Below are positions 55,145-64,000 of a stretch of 64,000 nucleotides of DNA, one piece after another. Position numbers and translations under genes: made by a program. Where the stretch lies: NCBI GenBank assembly GCA_903813345.2, contig CAIIXF020000007.1, positions 22,743,564 to 22,807,563 of the forward strand, read 5' to 3'. The stretch comes from Owenia fusiformis. Lineage: Eukaryota > Annelida > Polychaeta > Sabellida > Oweniidae. Position 1 is the first letter of the stretch, and each line of letters opens with the position of its first letter. The notes beneath the pieces are model-generated. The model was given only the letters and a program-made list of their open reading frames with translations. It did no database searches and was not told the DNA's origin.

Positions 55145-56836
55145 ATGTTCGCTCAAAGGAGGAAGCCCAAATTGACGGATGATTTCAGTGCCATTGCGAC
55201 CGCCATGTTAACAAAGACGGCGTCGAGCAGAAGAATTGCTGTAAGTAAGCTTGATTTTTGTGTCTATAATTTAATAATAAAAAATAATAGAGACTTGAAA
55301 CAAAATAATGGAAAGAATAATTCTCCGCACTATCACTAAAGTCCGTGCCACTATTTAACAAAAAAAACCCATCAACTTTGAATTGTTACTGATCGATATG
55401 TGTTTACGAATAACCCCCTAGCCGAATAACGTTCCATGATTTCAGATAGGCAACGTGGGAACAATGAGGAAACAGCACTACAGGCCCCTCAGAGAAGAAT
55501 GTGATGTTAAAAGATTGACCTTAGAGAACAAAGCTTTAAAAACTCAAATAGAATTGGTGAGTATTTGGCAAATTGATAGTTCAATGGTTAACTCCTTGTC
55601 TGATGTCAACCCAATATCGTTGTGTATTCTGTCACCATCACAAGTGTTGAGCTTATTTTTAGGCTTTTTTGTGGATGGCGTTCGGTGTCTGTTACAAATG
55701 GCAGGTGGTGACATTTTGCATGTTAATGCCTTGTGTTTATCCTTCCATCATATACTCCTGGTGGGTGTAAGCTTTTGTTTTCGTTTCCGATCTTGCATAT
55801 ATATTTGTTAACAATATGAGTGGCGTCTTCTACCCTTTGTATCATCATGATAAACCATGACATCTCAATTCTTCTCAGGTGAAACAGAAAGATGCTATGA
55901 GTACCAGAATGCCTTTGTATTCGTTTGACTTCGCTTATAGAAGAGAGCTTCATAACTAGACTCTGCACGCAGGGTAGGCGTATTCCACCTTATGAATTAA
56001 TTCAGTTGCTTTTTCTGTTTTAGTTGGAAAGAAACGGTACAGCAGACAAAGACAGAATAAGTGAACTGGAATACGAGGTAAATGAGTTAAATGCCAGCAA
56101 TCTGGAGCTACAGACAAATATGTCCAAAGCAGACGATATCGTTGATGGGACAAATTCTGAAATGGAGAAAATTCAAAAGATTGTAAGAGCGAATAAGATC
56201 AAACTTAACAACATGGAGGAAGATAACAAAGAGAAAACGCAACGTTTAGAGGATAAGCGAATAAAATTGAAAAACATGAAAGAAAGATACGACAGTGTTG
56301 TGTCTGAAAATGAAACTTTGAAGGCTAAAGTCGATGAACTGGAGAGTGATCTGAAAACTAAAAATAAAGAATCCAAGAAACACATCAAAGAAATTAAAAG
56401 ACTCACTGAAACAATTGAAACTTTACAGGATTCTGATATAAGACGATTGGTCGATGAGAATTTACGTTTGGAAAATGATATTCATGACAAAATTGAAGAA
56501 ATGAACAACATAACTAGGAACAGGGACAAACTTCAACATAATCGATTTCAAATGGGAAAACAAATCGAGAAACTCACTCAAGATATAGAGGACTTCAAGT
56601 CTAATATAAAACGGGAAGAAAGAAGAACACAACACACGTTTGATGTCATAAAAACAGAGATAATGAATCTGTATTTCGTCGTTGATGGCGAAGATGTTGC
56701 CCTTACAATGGCCCCCAATCCCGAGGAAGCTGAGGAACAAGGTCTCGTTCCCTACGTTAGTGACGTCCTATTTAAATTGCAGCAACTTCGTGAAAAAGTA
56801 TGTGAAAGAATATTTGAGTCAGACTATTCGGACTGA
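55145..56836 (+). CDS. Coiled-coil protein of 339 residues, three exons
   Basis: Exons 55145-55240, 55446-55556 and 56024-56836 join in phase 0 with good GT-AG sites. The N terminus is basic (MFAQRRKPKLTDDFSAIATA, then TMRKQHYRPLREE). From about residue 50 to 300 the chain is long heptad-like helix (ISELEYEVNELNASNLELQ, LKAKVDELESDLKTKNKES, RRLVDENLRLENDIHDKIEE). The last 40 residues (FVVDGEDVALTMAPNPEEAE ... FESDYSD) are acidic and not coiled. The ATG at 55145 is preceded in frame by a stop close upstream. The downstream part could start internally, but exons 1-2 extend the same helix and have clean splice sites. It may be a cytoskeletal or ciliary coiled-coil protein (inference); I cannot name it. 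Intron 2 carries a dispersed element. Confidence 0.72.
55630..55735 (+). repeat. GGTGGTGACA-family element in intron 2 of the coiled-coil gene
   Basis: It runs TGTCACCATCACAAGTG, TTTTTTGTGGATGG, TCTGTTACAAATGGCA, GGTGGTGACATTTTGCATG, TTAATGCCTTG. Confidence 0.65.
55895..55990. repeat. Dispersed repeat shared with 58845-58915
   Basis: Both sites hold a TTGACTTCGCTTATAGAAG-like word followed by CTCTGCACGCAGGGTAGG, with matching order and spacing. The second copy lies beside the 58916 element. Confidence 0.5.
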
Positions 56837-56926
56837 GTGATGCCACTAAAACAAAACAGCTTGTTATCCAAATATAAAACGAGCCCTTGAAAATTAGCAC
56901 AATAACATTGAAGCAATATTCTTCAA

Positions 56927-56932
56927 AATAAA
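56927..56932 (+). other. Polyadenylation signal of the coiled-coil gene
   Basis: AATAAA about 90 bp after the TGA stop. Confidence 0.5.
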
Positions 56933-58840
56933 CTACGATAGTTCGTAAAGATGGCGTTTTAAAATGCTAATTTATGGAGTTGGGAATACAAAGAACGAGG
57001 TAACCTTGGTTCAGGACGTGATCGATATGAGGCCATTTTAAAAAAATTATATAGGGTTATTGAGTTACACCGACTTATTAAATGCATGTGATCAGAAGTT
57101 TTCTTGCCAGAAGGGTCCAGGGTGTCTCCCTTTTGGTTACCAATAACATTGAATGCTACAAAAACAACTTGAGTTAGGCTTTACTGTAGAGCTGTGGGAA
57201 AAGAATTGGCTGTCTAGCTGCTGCACGATGTAGTTCAACTTTATAATTTATTTTCCCACTCAGCATAGCGATAAAGGCATACGGTTCCTCATTCAAGATT
57301 GTAGAAGTAAAAAACTCCAAAGATGATGTCACCTTCTACAACATTACAGTAAACACGATTGATTTAGACTTGACGAGCGTGTAATTAAATAGTCATATTC
57401 TTCGTTGCACTATGCTCACCTCAACGAAAAATATAGTGTTGAGTATATAAATGACTTATTTAACCCAACCGCATTAATGTAAATAAACTCGTGAAACTAT
57501 ATTCTTGTATTGTTTAAACAAAAACAAGGTGATACTATGCAAAATGTCACCACCTGTCATTTGTTACAGACGTCGACCGCGCCGAGCGCCATTTGTTACA
57601 GACACCCACCGCCAAACAACAAGTCATCACTTGTCGTGGTGACATATTCATATATATTGAAAAACGACGCCGAAAATTTCCATGTTACCAGTAGAATAAT
57701 ATTATCAGGATAAGTCGTTGGCAAGAAGACATCTTGATGTCACTTATATGAAGAATATCAGCGGAATATCTATACTCAAGCTGCTTAAAAGACAAAGATC
57801 AAATTACTAGTATCTCAAAATGGAATTTATTTCTTGACATAGATTTAGATCGGTCATGTTTAAATAGGTCTGTACTCAGCTCAATAGACAGTTAGCCTAG
57901 TTTCAGAACGGTGTCACGTCGATAACCGTCAGGGAGAAAAACAAATCGATTACGTTTTTGAAAAAAGTAATCATGTCACATAACAGCACTTGTAGACGAA
58001 TGGATTAGACTTGTTCTACCGTGAATCGCAACCAGGACCCAATTGTCTAATAAGAATAATATGAATCATTTAACTAATGTTCGATTTTGAGTCGGATCCG
58101 AATGCTTTTAATTCACCCATTGATCGTACTTTTAGCGAGTTCATTGATGGGTTTACATTGTGAATGCGGTATTTCGTACTCTCGGTTAGGTTATTTATTT
58201 ATCTGAAAAAATATAGGAAGGATATAAATCTCGATACGCAAGATGTTGGCAACATTAACTAGGCCCTACCTAATGGACCATACACAAGCGAAAGAAAAAA
58301 GTAAATATAACAATTTTATAATATCCATATATAAAATTATTTAAAATCCAAAGTTGACTGAATGACAATTAAATTTATTTAATAACAACATATCTGGCTT
58401 AACATTAAACAATTCTATCAGGTTTCATTTCAATACTATGTATTATTTAAGGAATGTCAGCGTTTTAAAGGTGACTTGATCAATAAAAGTTAAAATAAAT
58501 AAAATTCGAAGTTTTCATTTTGTCATATTTATTCAACTCTAGCACCGGGCTCCAGCATTAGTATAGTTGATCTTACTAACGCTAATACAATCTCAACGGT
58601 TATAATCTATCTAACTTTAACTCTGAGATCCATTTTGCAATGGTCATTATTAATTGTATATTAAGATATTCTTGGAAAGTGTTATCGTGATCTACATATC
58701 AATATTGCACAAGATGATACTAGGAATGAGGCAAAATGAATCTACATTTCACCAAAACTAAATACAGGGTGATAAAAAACAACGTATTTATACATCTAAG
58801 GCATAGAGCATGAGAGAAATCACATTTCCGCCAGGTATGC
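56933..58840. other. Intergenic DNA right of the coiled-coil gene
   Basis: AT-rich; holds one dispersed element at 57541-57647 and an isolated TACAGGGTG word at 58764-58772. No gene was found. Confidence 0.35.
57541..57647 (-). repeat. GGTGGTGACA-family element, inverted copy
   Basis: It begins AAAATGTCACCACCTGTCAT, has two CATTTGTTACAGAC words and ends TCGTGGTGACATA, so both ends show the terminal inverted repeat. Confidence 0.6.
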
Positions 58841-58915
58841 TCTACCCTTTGCATTTGTTCGACTTCACTTCATAAAAGAAAGTTCTACACTCTGCGCACA
58901 GGGTAGGTATGCCCT

Positions 58916-60810
58916 CATACCTGCCAACCTAAGACCAAAATTTTGCGGTAGATTTTTTTAAAATTGCTGTATTTTTGCGGTAGATTTTTTCAAAAAACGG
59001 TAGTTTTTGCGGTAGATTTTTAAAAAATACTGTAGTTTCAGAGGTTTGGGGTAGATTTTTGAAAAAAGTGTAATTTTGCGGTAGAAATTTTAAAAAGAGG
59101 TAGTTTTACAGAAGATTTAGAAAAAATGCGGTAGTTTTACGGTAGATTTTTTAAAATACGGTAGTTTTTTGAAAAATCGGTAGTTTTGCGGAAGATTCTG
59201 AAAAAATGCGGTAGTTTTACGGTAGATTTTGAAAAAATGCGGTAGTTTTTACGGTCGTTTTTTGAAAAAACCGGTAGTTTTGTGGAAGATTTTGAAAAAA
59301 TGCTGTAGTTTTACGGTAGATTTAGAAAAATGCGGTAGTTTTTTACGGTAATTTTTTGAAAAACCGGTACTTTTGCGGAAGATTTGCAAAAGATGAAAAA
59401 ATGCTGTACTTTTACGGTGATTTTGAAAAAATGCGGTAGTTTTTGCGGTAGATTTTAAAGAAACTAGTTTTGCGGAAAAATTTGAAAAATTGCAGTAGTT
59501 TTGCGGTAGAATTTGAAAAAATGCGGTAGTTTTTGCGGTAGATTTCTAAAAAACTAATAAATAAAACAGTATGTTAACCCTGTTATCAGTATCACACCAA
59601 ACTAGTTCTCACTACGTTCTCGAAAACGGGCTTAAACTGTGCACGAACGGATTTGACGTACTAAGAACCCACTAACAAGAACCGTTTGGGATCTGTTACA
59701 AACTTCATGAAACTACTCGAACGAGTATGTCTTCCAGAACTTAGAGCATGCTCAAAATTTTCTGGTGATCGTCACGTTCTGCAATCAGCACGAGTGATAA
59801 CGTACTTAAGACGACCTGGACGCACTGGGCACACACTACGAACGGAAGTGTCGTACTTCAATCCTACTAGGGACGTATTACGACGTTGTGTAGTCAGGCG
59901 TAAATTGCAGCCGTGAGTACCCCAATCTAGTCCGTTTGTAGCTCGTTCATTCTGTTCGTAGACAGACCCAACTCGACCGAATAAAAATAAATGCGTTCTG
60001 CACGGATTAGGGACACGATGTTTACTATTTTAGAACGAGTTCAACCGTATGGAAATTTGGTGGATAATTCAGTAACATATTAGGACGTATTGAGAACGAG
60101 GTACAACTAATTGTCAACTGGTTTAAACTGATTAAGGACGTAATTGAAGTTATTGAACTGCTTGGTTACGTTGTGTAGACCAGACGAACGCACTATTTAA
60201 CCCGATCTAAACTTGATACCAACGTACTGCAGACGGAATAAAGACGAGATGAACGTATTAAAAACTGCTTATGAACGAAATAACAAAAGTAGCTATCACA
60301 CCAGAACCAGTTGTCACTGCGTTCACGTTGCCGAATCGGTTTTAAACTGTGTGCGAACTGAATGAACGTAACTACAACGTTCTACGGTCTGTTTACGAAC
60401 TTCCTGGACTTTCTCGGACGGGGAATGTGATTTAGAATTTTGAATCGATTCAATATCCTGCCGATACCTTATATTCGGTTTGGTAAAGGAATACTACAGG
60501 GACAGTACAGAAAGACTTCAATTTTAAGCATTTCCAAACAAAAACTGGAGATTTTACGGTAGTTTGAACAAAAATACTGTTGATTTTAGCAGAAATACGG
60601 TAGATTTTCAAAAATTTACGGTCGATTTTCAAAAATTTACGGTAGATTTTACGGCCGTTCTCACCGAAAAAACGAGTTTTGTTTGTATATTTTTTTACGG
60701 GCGTTTTTACGGGAAAAAATTGCATTTTCTTACGGTAGTTTGTCATTTTTACGGAAAAACGAAAAATTTACTGTAGATTCCCGTAAAAATACGGTTGGTT
60801 GGCAGGTATG
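58916..60810. mobile_element. 1.9-kb element with CATACCTGCCAACC ends and internal arrays
   Basis: CATACCTGCCAACC at 58916-58929 is exactly inverted at 60797-60810, and TGCCCT occurs directly outside both ends (58910-58915, 60811-60816). Both flanks of the interior are arrays of a GCGGTAGATTTTGAAAAAAT-like unit, long on the left (about 58944-59555) and short on the right (about 60550-60795, partly inverted). The centre (59589-60450) contains two diverged direct copies about 705 bp apart starting TATCACACCA. No transposase was seen, so it looks non-autonomous. Open frames inside it are low-complexity. Confidence 0.75.
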
Positions 60811-60993
60811 TGCCCTTATGCAGTGGCGTGTAGCCAGGATTTGGTGACCAGGGGTTCAATTTTTATATTATCCACAAATCTCCACCTTCATTGGGGTTCC
60901 TCACATAAAACCATTTTTGTATTTTTATCGTACCTAACAAAAGGTACGATATTGTAGTCAGCTTGACGGGCGGGCGGCGGGCGGGCGGCGTCT

Positions 60994-62167
60994 CACTTTC
61001 AAGACTTGTCTACAGGTTTCCAGCCAAACCATTTGAGGGATTCATCTGAAATTTTCAGGGATGTTTCTACATATCAATGTCAAGAACTGATTAGTTTTTG
61101 GGCATTCTGGGTAAATCTAAAGGTGGCCATTTTGGATTTTCCGTCCTAAAATCTTCACTTTCAAGACTTGTCTACAGGTTTCCAGCCAAACCATTTGAGG
61201 GATTCATCTGAAATTTTCAGGGATGTTTTTACATATCAACGTCAAGAAGTGATTAGTTTTTGGGCATTCTGGGTAAATCTAACGGTGGCCATTTTGGATT
61301 TTCCGTCCTAAAATCTTCACTTTCAAGACTTGTCTACAGGTTTCCAGCCAAACCATTTGAGGGATTCATCTGAAATTTTCAGGGATGTTTCTACATATCA
61401 ACGTCAAGAAGTGATTAGTTTTTGGGCATTCTGGGTAAATCTTAAGGTGGCCATTTTGGATTTTCCGTCCTAAAATCTTCAATTTTAAGACTTGTCTACA
61501 GGTTTCCAGCCAAACCATTTGAGGGATTCATCTGAAATTTTCAGGGATGTTTCTACATATCAACGTCAAGAACTGATTAGTTTTTGGGCATTCTGGGTAA
61601 ATCTTAAGGTGGCCATTTTGGATTTTCCGTCCTAAAATCTTCACTCTCAAGACTTGTCTACAGGTTTCCAGCCAAATCATTTGAGGGATTCATCTGAAAT
61701 TTTCAGGGATGCTTCTACATATCAACGTCAAGAACTGATTAGTTTTTGGGCATTCTGGGTAAATCTCTAGGTGGCCATTTTGGATTTTCCGTCCTAAAAT
61801 CTTCACTTTTAAGACTTGTCTACAGGTTTCCAGCCAAACCATTTGAGGGATTCATCTGAAATTTTCAGGGATGTTTCTACATATCAACGTCAAGAACTGA
61901 TTAGTCTTTGGGCATTCTGGGTAAATCTTAAGGTGGCCATTTTGGATTTTCCGTCCTAAAATCTTCACTTTCAAGACTTGTCTACAGGTTTCCAGCCAAA
62001 CCATTTGAGGGATTCATCTGAAATTTTCAGGGATGTTTCTACATATCAACGTCAAGAACTGATTAGTTTTTGGGCATTCTGGGTAAATCTTAAGGTGGCC
62101 ATTTTGGATTTTCCGTCCTAAAATCTTCACTTTCAAGACTTGTCTACAGGTTTCCAGCCAAACCGTT
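60994..62167. repeat. Tandem array of a 162-bp unit, about 7.2 copies
   Basis: Unit starts (CACTTTCAAGACTTGTC) at 60994, 61156 and 61318 give a period of exactly 162 bp, and it continues to about 62167. Each unit contains CTACAGGTTTCCAGCCAAAC, GGGATTCATCTGAAATTTTC, GGGCATTCTGGGTAAATC and GGTGGCCATTTTGGATTTTC. Copies differ at only a few bases. GGTACGATATTG lies on both sides (about 60952 and 62270), so the array may be the body of a larger element. The left edge carries GGGCGGGCGGCGGGCGGGCG. Confidence 0.92.
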
Positions 62168-62285
62168 CAAATTTTTACATATGTTACACAGTGATAAGTT
62201 CTAGAGCTGATTAACTTTTCTGCGGCCATCTTGCTTTCTTGGTCAACAAGACCACAATGCTGTGTTTTAGGTACGATATTGTTCA

Positions 62286-62810
62286 CGTCTGTGCCTTGTT
62301 CTTACATACAATTTACACCCCCTCCAAAAGTGTGTCGACCGTAACTCCCCCATGGAGTGTTTAATCCTCCTTATGTCTGAATTCTTATTCGTATAATATG
62401 TACAGTGAAAAAGAAAAATGTTTTTAGTGCTGGAAAAAATAAATTGACATCATGTCCGATACCTTCATTTTGTTTTCGCAAGATACAATTGAATTTGAAT
62501 AAGTTAGACAATTTGATTTTCTATGTTAAAATAGTTTTTTTGTGAATCTTTTACTGTATAGATATCTTGAAATCTGAAGGCAAGATCATGATTTTAATAT
62601 TACATTTGTTTAATGAAATTAAAATCAAGAGTAGAGCTAAGTTTAAGGGCAAATCCTAACATATTTTCAAGGAACATATTTTTAAGACGAGCTATTTTAG
62701 GGAGAAATCCTCATTCCTAATTTATTGAGATATACTTTAGAGTTCACACAAAGATATGTCAAATTCTGAAACATGCAATTCCCACACTTTAATACTGATG
62801 ATTTTTCTAA
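62286..62810. other. Sequence between the array and the retrotransposon frame
   Basis: AT-rich with stops in all frames. It may include the retrotransposon 5' region or its insertion point, but no boundary or ORF1 was recognised. Confidence 0.3.
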
Positions 62811-64000
62811 AAGATTCCAAATCAAAAGATTTTTATTTGGTATTTCTCATTTTATAATAGAGTAAATGCAACGCAACGACTTATAAACGGCTGCAAATAT
62901 TCAGATCCAGAACAATTAAATGCCAAAATAAAATCAAAAAACTCAAATCAATTTTCAGTGCTCAATCTTAATATAAGAAGTATGGCACAGAACTTTAACA
63001 AATTCTTAACAGTCAATTCAATTATTGACCATAATTTCGACCTCATTGGTTTCACAGAAACATGGTTAACACAATCTACTGAAAAATTATACGATATAGA
63101 AGGATATGAATCTGAGTTTCTATCTCGAAAAATTAATAAGCATGGCAAAAAACGTGGGGGAGGTATCGGAATATTCGTGGCCAAAAAGTATGAGTATATA
63201 CTAAGGAATGACATGTCTATAAAAGTTGATGATTGTGAAAACTTAGTTATTGAACTCATTAATAGAGATGGTAAAAATATCATAGTATCTATTGTATACC
63301 GTCCACCAGATAAAGATATAACAAGTTTTAATGAATCTTTAGACAATTTCCTCCAAATGGTAAATTCTGAAAAGAAAGAATGTATATTGATGGGGGATTT
63401 TAACATTAATCTCATGAATTCAAATCATCCACAAACTATGTCCTTCTTTAGTACAATTCTAGCACACAGTTTTATGCCTACTATCTTTCGACCAACAAGA
63501 ATAACTTCAGATACAGCAACTCTTATTGACAATATTTTTACAAATCAACCTAACCTATCAGATTCCGGATTAGTAACTACCGATATATCCGACCACTTTC
63601 CAATTTATGCAAATTTTGACTATAAGGTAACCAAGAAAAAGGAAGAAATATACAAATTTAGGGAAATTAACAATGAAACAAAGAGTAAATTTAACGAGAA
63701 AATCAACGCTTTTAGTTTTTCAGATGTATATAATGCTGAAAATGTTAATGATGCTTATAATCTCTTTATAGAAAAAATACAAAAATCATATAATGAATGC
63801 TTCCCTTTGAAAACAAACAGGGTAAAATATATCTTTAATAATTCTAAACCTTGGTTAACCAAAGCTATATTAAATTCATGTAAGCTGAAAAATAAACTAT
63901 ACAAATATTATTTGAAACTGCAAACCCCAAACAGAAGGAATGAGTACCAAAAATACAAGCGGATTTTGCAAAAAGTAATTAAGAAAGCAGAGAAGATGTA
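62811..64000 (+). CDS. Non-LTR retrotransposon ORF2, endonuclease part (runs out of the window)
   Basis: One frame stays open from after the TAA at 62808-62810 to the right edge (about 396 codons). It codes an APE-type endonuclease of the jockey/CR1/L2 kind. Motifs in order are NGCKYSDPEQLN, FSVLNLNIRSM, GFTETWL, GGGIGIFV, IVYRPP, MGDFNINLM, RPTRIT ... TLIDNIFTN and DISDHFPI. The catalytic E (TETW), D and N (GDFN) and D-H (SDH) are all present. The basic helical linker after it (KPWLTKAILNSCKLKNKLYK) normally precedes the reverse transcriptase, which would lie beyond 64000. No clear start codon is fixed; the first in-frame ATG is at 62981, inside the LNIRSM motif. The upstream continuation suggests an earlier start, a 5' truncation or a frameshift. 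Confidence 0.87.

Noticed and set aside
59686-59916. Plus-strand open frame of 76 codons inside the 58916-60810 element
   Set aside because: It overlaps the duplicated core of a non-coding element and has no transposase motif.
60994-62167. CRISPR-like array
   Set aside because: The units are contiguous 162-bp repeats with no unique spacers, in animal DNA.
62948-63415. Minus-strand open frame of 155 codons
   Set aside because: It is the antisense of the retrotransposon endonuclease, whose plus-strand frame has all expected motifs.
1-64000. tRNA or rRNA genes
   Set aside because: No cloverleaf with matching arms or conserved rRNA segment was recognised on either strand by eye.

Overview
The window is animal nuclear DNA. 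It has spliced genes with GT-AG introns, AT-rich introns and spacers, many short inverted-repeat transposons, a Tc1/mariner element and a non-LTR retrotransposon. A small secreted chitin-binding/laminin-G-like protein of the Pif (shell-matrix) kind suggests a marine invertebrate, most likely a lophotrochozoan (mollusc, brachiopod, annelid or similar). The taxon is an inference from that family and from repeat style.

Layout. (1) Positions 1-40450, plus strand: one very large gene that enters from the left. I traced 48 coding exons in this window (90 to 39348). All phases join into one open frame of about 4,092 residues ending in TAA. The protein is a single-pass membrane protein. It has a very long extracellular part of GYYC-type cysteine-rich repeats (related to the GCC2/GCC3 and ephrin-receptor-like class), a cupredoxin-like juxtamembrane region and one transmembrane helix. 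Inside the cell follow DPxTG-type repeats, roughly 1,300 residues of charged helix and coiled coil, and a folded C-terminal region with an HCLAH motif. I do not recognise it as a named protein. (2) Positions 6435-10145, minus strand: an eight-exon gene for a 406-residue secreted protein, lying wholly inside the 7.2-kb intron 8 of the large gene. (3) 44019-45980: a mariner element with 189-bp terminal inverted repeats and a transposase that is intact only if a 171-bp intron is removed. (4) 48597-51041, minus: a two-exon C2H2 zinc-finger protein of 172 residues. (5) 55145-56932, plus: a three-exon coiled-coil protein of 339 residues. (6) 57500-62300: repeat-dense DNA, including a 1.9-kb element with terminal inverted repeats and a 162-bp tandem array. 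(7) 62811 to the right edge: the endonuclease part of a non-LTR retrotransposon that runs out of the window.

The genes do not form a pathway. The most unusual object is the large receptor-like gene, which joins a repeat-built ectodomain to a long cytoskeleton-like cytoplasmic part. The rest of the window is rich in small mobile elements: TTAA-flanked, TA-flanked, an 11-bp-duplication type, foldback elements, and a dispersed GGTGGTGACA family. Several have clear target duplications. All calls come from reading the sequence; no database search was possible.
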